DNA of 64,000 nucleotides, from contig CM030937.1 of the NCBI GenBank assembly GCA_018136815.1, forward strand, positions 1,809,889 to 1,873,888. The letters are read 5' to 3'. This document shows, one piece after another, positions 59,901-64,000 of the stretch. A program made the position numbers and the translations under genes. Within the stretch, counting starts at the first letter, position 1. Each line of letters starts with the position of its first letter. The notes below the pieces were generated by a model. The model did not search any database and was not told the DNA's origin. It saw only the letters and a list, made by a program, of their open reading frames with translations. The DNA is from Isochrysis galbana. Taxonomy: Eukaryota > Haptophyta > Isochrysidales > Isochrysidaceae.

Positions 59901-62789
59901 AGATGGAGGAGGTGGCGATGGCGAAGGTGGCGATGGCGGTGGTGCAGAAGGTGGCGGCGGTGCCGGTGGCGGGGGCGAGGGCGGTGGGGGCGAGGATGGT
60001 GGCGGCGAGGACGGTGGAGGCGACGGTGGAGGTGGTGTGGGTGGGAGTGGGGACGGCGGCGGAGACGACGGAGGCGGAGACGACGGAGGCGGGGACGGCG
60101 GCGGTAGCGGAGAGGGTGGCGGGGGTGAGGGAGGTGGAGGCGACGGTGGAGGTGGTGGAGGAGGTGGTGGAGATGGGGGTGGAGGCGACGGCATGAGCGG
60201 CGATTGAGGAGGAGGGGTTGGTAGCGGCGGCGAGTGTGGTGGGGAAGAGGGCGGCGGTGGCGACGGAAGAGGTTGTGAAGGTGGAGTCGGAGTGGGGGGC
60301 GGCGGAGAGGGAGGTGGTGGTGACGGCGGGGGCGGAGTAGGATGTGGTGGTAATGGGGGAAATGGCGATGGCGGAGGTGGCGACGGCGGTGGTGGCGAGG
60401 GAGTCGGGGGGGTTGCCGGAGGCGTTAGCGTTGGCGGAGAAGGGGGCCGAGGCGGAGCTTGGGGCGGTGGCTTTGCGGGGATTGGCGGCGCAGGCTTCGG
60501 AGGCGCGGGCAGCGAGAGCGGTGAAGGTGATTGAGGCGGCGGAGCGGTTGGTGATGACGTTTGCGCTAACGGTGGCGGTGTCGGGGGTGGATCAAACAGC
60601 ATCTTGTCTTGCGGCGGAATAGGCGGTGGTGTGGGTTGAGGCGGTGTGGGCAGCGAAGGCATGGGCTGCAGAGGCTGCGGCCGTGGCGGCGTGGGAATTG
60701 TTGGCGTATGCGGTGGTAGCAATGGGGGCAGCAGCCATGGCGGTGGTAGTGTAGGCGTGGGCGGCAGCGGCGGTGGCGTAGGCGTAGGATTAGGAGGAGG
60801 CGCACCAAGAGGAGGAGCGGGAGCTGGCGATAGCAGCGGTGCCGATGGCGGTGGTGATGATGGGGGCGGCGGCGATGGAGGTGGAGAGGACGGTCGTGGC
60901 GGTGTTGATGGTGGCGACACGGGTGGAGGAGTTGGAGGTGGTGGATACGAGCACTCGAGCGGCCCGTTGTAGCACGCCCCCTTCATTGTTTTCATAGGCC
61001 CATGTGGGGTGGCTAGTGCATCGAAATTATCGCCAACCGACTTAGCCCATAGGCAGCCATCAAAATGGCCTGCAGTAGCACTGAGCACGACGCGTGCGTT
61101 GGGAGCGAGCACTGTTGGCCCCCATTGCAGAACCTGTTGAGAGGACTGACAAAAACCGGTGAGGCAGATGGTCCCTTCGCCAAGGAAGACGATGAGAGTG
61201 TTGCCGTGGTTCTTCTGGTTGAGCAGCGTTGGCGCGACATCGCTCGCACAAAAACTAGCGCTGCACGCATTATCGTCAGGATTATCGGGTGCCATGCCTC
61301 CCTGATCGATTGCATACACCTCTTTGGTGCTAGAGCCATAGCTGTAAATGCATCCGGCAGCCCCGCAGTGCGCGAGGCCTTCAGCCAAGCGGCCAAAGTC
61401 GTCCCAAGTAAACTTGGGAGAAAACTCCTGCACGCTCGTGCTGAAGGTGACCTTACTTGGCGCCGCGATCTGCAGCCCACCACCAACGTACGTCGGCGGG
61501 CCCTTGAATCTTGAGCTGATGATTTGCATATAGTAGGGGGGCAAAGGGTTTGTAATGAGGCGGCCTCCAATGTGGATCGCCTTGAACACAGAACCCGCTG
61601 ACAGTTGCATGCTGCCTGGCGTGATGACAGCATATTCAGCGGCAGAGGAAGCGATCGGAGTCCCCGTTTCGAGATTTTCTGGAACCTCGCATTCGGACGG
61701 TGCCAACTCACGTTTGGTGTGCTGATGCTCGGTGTGTACGTGAGATCGCGCGGCGTATCTCAAAGAAGGCGACGGGGGAGATGGCAGTGGAGGCCGCGGG
61801 TGACGAGTCCACGTTCTGCCCGGCCGAACTCGCTGCGTCTCCCGCGGCGCAGCGCGCGTGGATACAGATGAATCCTCAGCAGTCGCGCCCTCTTTGGCAC
61901 GCGCGTGTACCTCTAGCTGCACGCGCTCAGCCAAGGAGCTGGGCCGAACGACTGCCGATCCCGCTTGTAGCGTGCGATGCACAGCAGTCCCGGCGCCAGA
62001 GTTGTGGTCGACGTGGAAGGTATGATTGGCACGAAGCGGAAGCACCAGGTTCGCAAGCTGAAACAAATGTGACACCATTGCCCCATCACCGTCTGAGAGC
62101 TGTCGAAGATCTGTTGCGCAGCCCTCGCCTCCTGCCTCATGGCAGCAAGCACAGATGGCTTGCACCTCGGGCAGGAGGCATAGCCTCTCGGGCTCGAGCG
62201 CCGCACAGCTACCTAGCATCGCGCGCAGCTTAGTATCTGCATGGACTTGAGCCGCGCCGGTTGGCCATCTTCGCGACAACCCGCCATCTGACAGCGGTGG
62301 CGCGCTGCCGCTTGAGCTGTTCCCGAGAAAGTCAATCCCACTGTTGGCAGCCGACAGCACAATACCGCCGTTGCTGGCATAGTAGCGAAAGTATCTAGCT
62401 GCACCCACGCCGGGTCGTACGTCAAAGCAATTGGCAGCAGCCCGAGACGCCCTGGACTCGCAGCGCCCCGCGACAAACGCCATTGCAAAGCCCTCCGAGA
62501 TCTCGAGGCATTCGGCTCGCTCTCGGTGCAACACGGGCGCGTGCGGGGAGTGAAGGTCGAGCCAAATACACGGAACGACGCCGACGAACACCTGAGCGGG
62601 CGCCAAGGGAGGCCGAAGCATCAGATAAAGCCGAGAAGCCCAGGAGGAGAAGAGAGGAGAGAGACAGAGGCGGTGGCCGCTGCTGACCTGCGGTTGCTCT
62701 TGGCCATCGTCTGGCTGCGAAAGCTGTGTTGCGGCGTGGACGGCAAGGAGGAGAGCGAGCCATGCGCTAGCTCGACCCCTGCCGCCCAT
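44928..62789 (-). CDS. giant Ser-Pro-rich, membrane-anchored surface protein
   Basis: The frame is open for 5953 codons from the ATG at 62789 to the TGA at 44928. In order, the protein has a signal peptide (GRASAWLALLLAVHAATQ) and an N-terminal region to about residue 615 with paired Cys (CLLPEVQAICACC; IHIGGRLITNPLPPYYMQI). About 4850 residues of SPPPP, SPPP and variants follow (615-5470), mostly in tandem units. A C-terminal ectodomain carries a dockerin-like loop (GDGRVDAFDLAVLTWIIF, about 5606-5630). A single TM (about 5893-5919) and a 34-residue tail with Arg/Lys stop-transfer end the protein. Such Pro-Ser arrays are hydroxylated and glycosylated in pherophorin/extensin-type proteins, forming stiff polyproline-II rods. 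An in-frame 96-base segment (62687-62592) is a probable intron. A second in-frame intron in the N-terminal region (from about 61903) is possible, so the mature protein may be slightly shorter. Confidence 0.85.
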   Translation of the reverse strand: MGGRGRASAWLALLLAVHAATQLSQPDDGQEQPQVSSGHRLCLSPLFSSWASRLYLMLRPPLAPAQVFVGVVPCIWLDLHSPHAPVLHRERAECLEISEGFAMAFVAGRCESRASRAAANCFDVRPGVGAARYFRYYASNGGIVLSAANSGIDFLGNSSSGSAPPLSDGGLSRRWPTGAAQVHADTKLRAMLGSCAALEPERLCLLPEVQAICACCHEAGGEGCATDLRQLSDGDGAMVSHLFQLANLVLPLRANHTFHVDHNSGAGTAVHRTLQAGSAVVRPSSLAERVQLEVHARAKEGATAEDSSVSTRAAPRETQRVRPGRTWTRHPRPPLPSPPSPSLRYAARSHVHTEHQHTKRELAPSECEVPENLETGTPIASSAAEYAVITPGSMQLSAGSVFKAIHIGGRLITNPLPPYYMQIISSRFKGPPTYVGGGLQIAAPSKVTFSTSVQEFSPKFTWDDFGRLAEGLAHCGAAGCIYSYGSSTKEVYAIDQGGMAPDNPDDNACSASFCASDVAPTLLNQKNHGNTLIVFLGEGTICLTGFCQSSQQVLQWGPTVLAPNARVVLSATAGHFDGCLWAKSVGDNFDALATPHGPMKTMKGACYNGPLECSYPPPPTPPPVSPPSTPPRPSSPPPSPPPPSSPPPSAPLLSPAPAPPLGAPPPNPTPTPPPLPPTPTLPPPWLLPPLLPPHTPTIPTPPRPQPLQPMPSLPTPPQPTPPPIPPQDKMLFDPPPTPPPLAQTSSPTAPPPQSPSPLSLPAPPKPAPPIPAKPPPQAPPRPPSPPTLTPPATPPTPSPPPPSPPPPSPFPPLPPHPTPPPPSPPPPSPPPPTPTPPSQPLPSPPPPSSPPHSPPLPTPPPQSPLMPSPPPPSPPPPPPPPPSPPPPSPPPPSPLPPPSPPPSSPPPSSPPPSPLPPTPPPPSPPPSSPPPSSPPPPSPPPPAPPPPSAPPPSPPSPSPPPPSPPPPSLPPPSPTPPSPPPPSAPPPLPPSPSLPPPSPPPPTPPPPSLPPPSPTPPSPPPPSAPPPLPPSPSLPPPSPPPPTPPPPSPPPPPPSPPPPSPPPPSPPPSPPPPSPPPPSPPPPSLPSPSPPPPSPPPPSPSPPSPPLPSPPPPSPPPPSPPPPSPPPPSRPLPSPPPNSPPPPSPPPPSPPPPTLPPPSPPPPFPPPPSPPPASPPPPSAPPPSPTPSSPPPSPPSPSPPPPSSPPPSSPPPPPPPSSPPPPSPPPPSPPPPSPLLPSPPPPSPPPPPPPPPSPPPPSPPPPSPLPPPSPPPSSPPPSSPPPSPLPPTPPPPSPPPSSPPPPSPPPPSPPPPAPPPPSAPPPSPPSPSPPPPSPPPPSLPPPSPTPPSPPPPSAPPPLPPSPSLPPPSPPPPTPPPPFPPPSPTPPSPPPPSAPPPLPPSPSLPPPSPPPPTPPPPSPPPPPPSPPPPSPPPPSPPPSPPPPSPPPPSPPPPSLPSPSPPPPSPPPPSPSPPSPPLPSPPPPSPPPPSPPPPSPPPPSRPLPSPPPNSPPPPSPPPPSSPPPTLPPPSPPPPFPPPPSPPPASPPPPSAPPPSPTPSSPPPSPPSPSPPPPSSPPPSSPPPPPPPSSPPPPSPPPPSPPPPSPLMPSPPPPSPPPPPPPPPSPPPPSPPPPSPLPPPSPPPSSPPPSSPPPSPLPPTPPPPSPSPSSPPPPSPPPPSPPPPAPPPPSAPPPSPPSPSPPPPSPPPPSLPPPSPTPPSPPPPSAPPPLPPSPSLPPPSPPPPTPPPPSLPPPSPTPPSPPPPSAPPPLPPSPSLPPPSPPPPTPPPPSPPPPPPSPPPPSPPPPSPPPSPPPPSPPPPSPPPPSLPSPSPPPPSPPPPSPSPPSPPLPSPPPPSPPPPSPPPPSPPPPSQPLPSPPPNSPPPPSPPPPSPPPPTLPPPSPPPPFPPPPSPPPASPPPPSAPPPSPTPSSPPPSPPSPSPPPPSSPPPSSPPPPPPPSSPPPPSPPPPSPPPPSPLMPSPPPPSPPPPPPPPPSPQPPSPPPPSPLPPPSPPPSSPPPSSPPPSPLPPTPPPPSPSPSSPPPPSPPPPSPPPPAPPPPSAPPPSPPPPSPPPPSLPPPSPTPPSPPPPSAPPPLPPSPSLPPPSPPPPTPPPPSPPPHPPSPPPPSPPPPSPPPSPPPPSPPPPSPPPPSLPSPSPPPPSPPPPSPSPPSPPLPSPPPPSPPPPSPPPPSPPPPSQPLPSPPPNSPPPPSPPPPSSPPPTLPPPSPPPPFPPPPSPPPASPPPPSAPPPSPTPSSPPPSPPSPSPPPPSSPPPSSPPPPPPPSSPPPPSPPPPSPPPPSPLMPSPPPPSPPPPPPPPPSPPPPSPPPPSPLPPPSPPPSSPPPSSPPPSPLPPTPPPPSPPPSSPPPPSPPPPSPPPPAPPPPSAPPPSPPSPSPPPPSPPPPSLPPPSPTPPSPPPPSAPPPLPPSPSLPPPSPPPPTPPPPSPPPHPPSPPPPSPPPPSPPPSPPPPSPPPPSPPPPSLPSPSPPPPSPPPPSPSPPSPPLPSPPPPSPPPPSPPPPSPPPPSQPLPSPPPNSPPPPSPPPPSPPPPTLPPPSPPPPFPPPPSPPPASPPPPSAPPPSPTPSSPPPSPPSPSPPPPSSPPPSSPPPPPPPSSPPPPSPPPPSPPPPSPLLPSPPPPSPPPPPPPPPSPPPPSPPPPSPLPPPSPPPSSPPPSSPPPSPLPPTPPPPSPPPSSPPPPSPPPPSPPPPAPPPPSAPPPSPPSPSPPPPSPPPPSLPPPSPTPPSPPPPSAPPPLPPSPSLPPPSPPPPTPPPPFPPPSPTPPSPPPPSAPPPLPPSPSLPPPSPPPPTPPPPSPPPPPPSPPPPSPPPPSPPPSPPPPSPPPPSPPPPSLPSPSPPPPSPPPPSPSPPSPPLPSPPPPSPPPPSPPPPSPPPPSRPLPSPPPNSPPPPSPPPPSSPPPTLPPPSPPPPFPPPPSPPPASPPPPSAPPPSPTPSSPPPSPPSPSPPPPSSPPPSSPPPPPPPSSPPPPSPPPPSPPPPSPLMPSPPPPSPPPPPPPPPSPPPPSPPPPSPLPPPSPPPSSPPPSSPPPSPLPPTPPPPSPSPSSPPPPSPPPPSPPPPAPPPPSAPPPSPPSPSPPPPSPPPPSLPPPSPTPPSPPPPSAPPPLPPSPSLPPPSPPPPTPPPPSLPPPSPTPPSPPPPSAPPPLPPSPSLPPPSPPPPTPPPPSPPPPPPSPPPPSPPPPSPPPSPPPPSPPPPSPPPPSLPSPSPPPPSPPPPSPSPPSPPLPSPPPPSPPPPSPPPPSPPPPSQPLPSPPPNSPPPPSPPPPSPPPPTLPPPSPPPPFPPPPSPPPASPPPPSAPPPSPTPSSPPPSPPSPSPPPPSSPPPSSPPPPPPPSSPPPPSPPPPSPPPPSPLMPSPPPPSPPPPPPPPPSPQPPSPPPPSPLPPPSPPPSSPPPSSPPPSPLPPTPPPPSPSPSSPPPPSPPPPSPPPPAPPPPSAPPPSPPPPSPPPPSLPPPSPTPPSPPPPSAPPPLPPSPSLPPPSPPPPTPPPPSPPPHPPSPPPPSPPPPSPPPSPPPPSPPPPSPPPPSLPSPSPPPPSPPPPSPSPPSPPLPSPPPPSPPPPSPPPPSPPPPSQPLPSPPPNSPPPPSPPPPSSPPPTLPPPSPPPPFPPPPSPPPASPPPPSAPPPSPTPSSPPPSPPSPSPPPPSSPPPSSPPPPPPPSSPPPPSPPPPSPPPPSPLMPSPPPPSPPPPPPPPPSPPPPSPPPPSPLPPPSPPPSSPPPSSPPPSPLPPTPPPPSPPPSSPPPPSPPPPSPPPPAPPPPSAPPPSPPSPSPPPPSPPPPSLPPPSPTPPSPPPPSAPPPLPPSPSLPPPSPPPPTPPPPSPPPHPPSPPPPSPPPPSPPPSPPPPSPPPPSPPPPSLPSPSPPPPSPPPPSPSPPSPPLPSPPPPSPPPPSPPPPSPPPPSQPLPSPPPNSPPPPSPPPPSPPPPTLPPPSPPPPFPPPPSPPPASPPPPSAPPPSPTPSSPPPSPPSPSPPPPSSPPPSSPPPPPPPSSPPPPSPPPPSPPPPSPLMPSPPPPSPPPPPPPPPSPPPPSPPPPSPLPPPSPPPSSPPPSSPPPSPLPPTPPPPSPSPSSPPPPSPPPPSPPPPAPPPPSAPPPSPPPPSPPPPSLPPPSPTPPSPPPPSAPPPLPPSPSLPPPSPPPPTPPPPSPPPHPPSPPPPSPPPPSPPPSPPPPSPPPPSPPPPSLPSPSPPPPSPPPPSPSPPSPPLPSPPPPSPPPPSPPPPSPPPPSQPLPSPPPNSPPPPSPPPPSSPPPTLPPPSPPPPFPPPPSPPPASPPPPSAPPPSPTPSSPPPSPPSPSPPPPSSPPPSSPPPPPPPSSPPPPSPPPPSPPPPSPLMPSPPPPSPPPPPPPPPSPPPPSPPPPSPLPPPSPPPSSPPPSSPPPSPLPPTPPPPSPPPSSPPPPSPPPPSPPPPAPPPPSAPPPSPPSPSPPPPSPPPPSLPPPSPTPPSPPPPSAPPPLPPSPSLPPPSPPPPTPPPPSLPPPSPTPPSPPPPSAPPPLPPSPSLPPPSPPPPTPPPPSPPPPPPSPPPPSPPPPSPPPSPPPPSPPPPSPPPPSLPSPSPPPPSPPPPSPSPPSPPLPSPPPPSPPPPSPPPPSPPPPSRPLPSPPPNSPLPPSPPPPSPPPPTLPPPSPPPPFPPPPSPPPASPPPPSAPPPSPTPSSPPPSPPSPSPPPPSSPPPSFPPPSPPSPTPPILLPPPPSSPPPPSSPSPSLPPYRPPTPPLPSPPQPNPPLPLLPQPSPLPPLPPPPSSPPLFPPLPFPAPPAPPPPAPPPPSMPQPLQPPPSPPPPSPPPPSLPPPAPAPSSLSPHLPAAPPPSPLPPPTPPPSSPSPLPPSPHVPPPTTPQSPTPFPPSPSRPPPLPPPPLPSSPPPLPPSSSPPPPAPPPPSPPAPPPPSPPQPLQPPPSSPTPSPPPPSLPPQAPAPPSLPPPLQAPPPPYSPALSPPLLPLTQPSPPPSPPSPSPPPPYRPPTPPPPSPPQPKPPPPLPPQSSPPPQLRPPQSSPSPSPPPPFPPPPAAPAPYPPPSSPPTPSPPQPFPPQPAPPPPSPPSPPPPTSPPPSSPPPLPPPPRPSFSSPPPPLPPAPPPPLPPPPSPPPPTPPPPAPPPPTHPPPLPPPPSPPPPLPPPPPPPPAPPPPPPSTPQPLQPAPLPPPPSPAPPSLPPPAPAPPSSPSSSPAAPQPFPPPPSPPRPSSPKSSPPPPHVPPPTTPPSPSPSTPSPQPPLPPPPQSPSPSSSPPRSSPPSFPPPSPRPSSPLSPPPPSLPPSLPPSSPRPPPLPPQSSLSRSPPPPPALPQPSPSPPPSSTPLSPPSPLPPPAPPQPALPIPAQPPPELPPPTPPLPAPLRISAPPLLPQDLLLDPPTSPPSPPAPTPTTALPSPTSPLLTNPPQSPSSPPQPPVPTPLQLPQPPRSPIGTFPPVAPVDAILQRPRAPPSPPMSASPLYPADSLQLPPSAPLPSPPSPDVPPATEVPSNIPFEGGVACTLDFVSSGDGGISFTSDGNLAVEFALAEKIHLASQRYESNSPFTCLLDTAASTNTLSKFGVSDISPHPLLECLDIASSSTISGFTDGFFARSPEIRDTTDVLRGSADEPTLFGSIVQCANGTVGDGRVDAFDLAVLTWIIFRHTPYGDIPLNIQTVHTRNGTAFRCDDDVTTQQYALQLEENFCSAGQPQSQPRAPLQPPWRCLTAVVEPWSVTLEAGNWSRIRFFENAGVDDDKFVYALQLFLVGVGNALATLDELTPPERGCTGNSCAPSQAPDQVHVRVSRREDLEMSESYAGSCDTSSSPVFSAFFMRGRYAIGGSGTLSIVQDTPASACPIDIYIWVPAVLRNGLALNSSVSEPCGGAVGVLPGSMAMDGLTGAVQCTLACSNEEGDRQGLLPISENGGISWALVFVLVATLLFVCCMLVAFVLFLRGRISLRETKAPRVEDGAGANVHSGVGTPVDYRA
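46375..60945. repeat. 14.6-kb Pro-codon repeat domain of giant gene
   Basis: On the plus strand this is almost wholly GGN GGN codon complements: G-rich with little C or T. The outer parts (46375-48630 and 60210-60945) are irregular and diverged; the central part is tandem. The plus-strand poly-Gly, Ala/Glu and Arg/Trp frames of up to 1375 codons here are antisense shadows. Confidence 0.95.
48631..60190. repeat. eleven ~1-kb tandem units with 4182-bp higher-order period
   Basis: The landmark ggcatgagcggcgatggagg (or ggcagg variant) occurs at 49741, 50716, 51706, 52681, 53791, 54898, 55888, 56863, 57973, 59080 and 60190. Unit lengths are therefore 975, 990, 975, 1110, 1107, 990, 975, 1110, 1107 and 1110, plus a first unit with a diverged edge from about 48631. 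The series 990-975-1110-1107 occurs twice in a row (50716-54898 and 54898-59080), exactly 4182 bases apart. Length classes come from a 120-base internal duplication, a 15-base indel and a 3-base indel. Confidence 0.97.
62592..62687 (-). other. probable in-frame intron of giant gene
   Basis: Cag/GTCAGC donor at 62687, pyrimidine-rich interior and CGCTCAG/GTG acceptor at 62592. The length of 96 bases is divisible by three and contains no stop, so the open frame reads through it. Translated, it gives a Leu/Ser/Arg stretch (CLSPLFSSWASRLYLMLRPP) that looks like a translated polypyrimidine tract rather than protein. Removal joins DGQEQPQ to VFVGVVPCIW. Confidence 0.7.
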
Positions 62790-62825
62790 CCCTGCGCGCG
62801 ATGGTCTCGCACGGGCGGGGGGAAG

Positions 62826-62975
62826 GTTGGGAGGCTGGGTGGGTAGAGAGGGGGTGAGAGAGAGCGAGAGAGACAGAGAGAGGAAGACCGAGAGACAGAG
62901 AGAGAGAGAGAATGGAGAGGGAGACGGAGAGCTAGAGGTTTATGGGGACAGGGAGGGAGAGAGAGAAATGGAGAG
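62826..62975. repeat. GA tract upstream of giant gene
   Basis: Purine-rich GAGAGA sequence begins about 55 bases upstream of the start at 62789 (pyrimidine-rich on the coding strand). It is a candidate promoter/5'UTR element, like those beside other genes here. Confidence 0.75.
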
Positions 62976-63059
62976 AGGAGGAGGGAGAGGCCTTCTTCGC
63001 TGCCCCCTCGCGACCGACTGGGACAGCGCTCTCTCTGCCCTCTCTCTCTCTCCTCTCTC

Positions 63060-63148
63060 TTCCCTTCCCCCCCCCCCCTTTTCTTTGTCTACGAGGAGCT
63101 CCAAATCCGTGGGGCGCGTTGCCGCCTAGGCTCAACCTCGCGAGTTGT

Positions 63149-63228
<80 letters not shown>

Positions 63229-63380
63229 CTCCTCTCTCCTCTCCCCTCTCCCCTCTCTCCTCTCTCCTCTCTCCTCTCTCCTCTCCCCTCTCCCCTCTCC
63301 CCTCTCTCCTCTCTCCTCGTCTCCCGCCGACCGCCCCCCCCCCTCCCCCAGTAGTATCTCCCCCCCCCCCGCCCACGGCG
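63060..63380. repeat. C run, (CT)n and (CTCCT)n microsatellites
   Basis: C11 at 63068-63078, then about 90 bases of pure CT (63143-63224), followed by about 90 bases of ctctcctctc/ctcccctctc pentamer-like repeats and further C runs (63333, 63361). Frames through it are artefacts. Confidence 0.95.
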
Positions 63381-64000
63381 GCGCTGTGATGTCCTCAGAG
63401 AGTCCCAAGTGCTTCTGAGACGCCGCGCCGCGCCCTTCCACCCCCCCCGCCGCCACAGCCGACGGAAGAGCCCGCCTTCTGTGCCCTCCGTCGAGGTTCA
63501 AATACGATCCCTCGACTTTCGGGCGGTTCCGGATGCATCGGCATAGTGGCACATACTGTGGACGACGGGATCACGAGTTGTCTGTACCTAGCCGCCCGCC
63601 AGCAGCGCGCCCCAATCTCAGGCGAGGCCATATGTGGAGAGAGAGGGAGAGAGAGCAGAGAGAGAGAGGGAGAGCCGAGAGAGAGCCGAGAGAGAGGGAT
63701 CAGATCATCCAATCTCAACTCTCGGCATGCAACTAAGTTTATACTTGGCGCCGCCGCGACTCCTCTCTCCCTCGGGCCCCCCGCCGAGGGCGGCCCCCCT
63801 GCCCCCACGGACCAGTCGCTGGCGAAGCGGCCGCGTCCACCCTCAGAGGCCGAGCAGGTGCGTGCGACCCCGGTCGCGCCGCACGGCCCGTGGCCCCGGC
63901 CACACTGCCCACAACAGCCATGCTGGCCCCCACCATGGGGGAAAGCAGGCTGCTGTCGCATTCGCGAATCGACACTCGTTAGGCTTCTCTTCGACGTTCG
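63381..64000. other. no recognised gene at window end
   Basis: A GA-rich block (63632-63698) and GC-rich sequence. 63730-63746 carries the reverse complement of the 44693 palindrome half. A plus frame near 63770-63960 (TDQSLAKRPRPPSEAEQVRA, then HCPQQPCWPPPWGK) is weakly reminiscent of the Pro/Arg-rich ORF1 starts but is not assignable. The window ends here. Confidence 0.35.

Noticed and set aside
48688..60207. Plus-strand frames of up to 1375 codons encoding Gly-rich, Ala/Val/Glu-rich or Arg/Trp-rich proteins
   Set aside because: They are antisense shadows of the Pro codon repeats (CCN read as GGN); they start and stop inside repeat units and have no signal, domain or codon variety of their own.

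Overview
The window is nuclear DNA from a eukaryotic alga. The basis for this is: split genes with GT-AG introns of about 60-480 bases; eukaryote-specific families (kinesin motor, filamin repeats, BSD domain, mPGES-2-like thioredoxin-fold enzyme, Pho84-type phosphate carrier); two proteins (38198-38821 and 41457-42434) that start with a signal peptide followed by a basic, transit-like stretch, as seen for complex plastids of secondary endosymbiotic origin; and long CT/GA, C and G tracts. A haptophyte-like alga fits best, but this is inference: no rRNA or organelle marker is present. There is one 100-base assembly gap (23001-23100).

Layout. 1-3950: gene-poor repeats. 3973-6270 (-): protein with filamin-type repeats. 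7447-8145: decayed cytosine-methylase-like gene beside a fragment of a retroelement ORF1. 8355-11874 (-): kinesin, probably kinesin-8. 12950-15500: Ty3/gypsy and hAT remnants. 16029-17363 (+): four-exon mPGES-2/GST-like gene. 20264-21605 (+): protein with two tandem BSD-like modules. 22729-23539: two partial genes around the gap. 24100-26375: non-LTR reverse transcriptase broken by a 544-base insertion, with a related segment nearby. 26818-28539 (-): unknown polytopic membrane protein, head to head with a Pho84-like transporter (29310-31426, +). 31670-33085: palindromic, dinucleotide and minisatellite arrays. 33104-34675 (-): largest retroelement ORF1-like gene. 35139-35984 (+): DUF2993-like secreted protein. 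36545-38067: orphan helicase exon, truncated RT and an inverted ORF1 relative. 38198-38821 (+): plastid-type CBS-pair protein. 39290-39972 (-): AT-rich pseudogene of an aspartyl/asparaginyl beta-hydroxylase. 41457-42434 (-): signal-bearing single-TM protein. 43177-43781: inverted-repeat element.

The dominant feature is 44928-62789 (-), one nearly continuous reading frame of 5953 codons. It encodes a secreted N-terminal region, about 4850 residues of Ser-Pro repeats, a cysteine-containing C-terminal region with a dockerin-like loop, one membrane span and a short cytoplasmic tail. The Pro-rich part is made of eleven roughly 1-kb units, arranged in a nearly identical 4182-base higher-order repeat. 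All length differences between units are multiples of three, so the frame is conserved. It looks like a micrometre-scale, membrane-anchored, hydroxyproline-type rod of the cell surface.

Neighbouring genes show no shared pathway; they are independent eukaryotic genes among transposon debris. Many start codons lie next to homopurine/homopyrimidine or C/G tracts.
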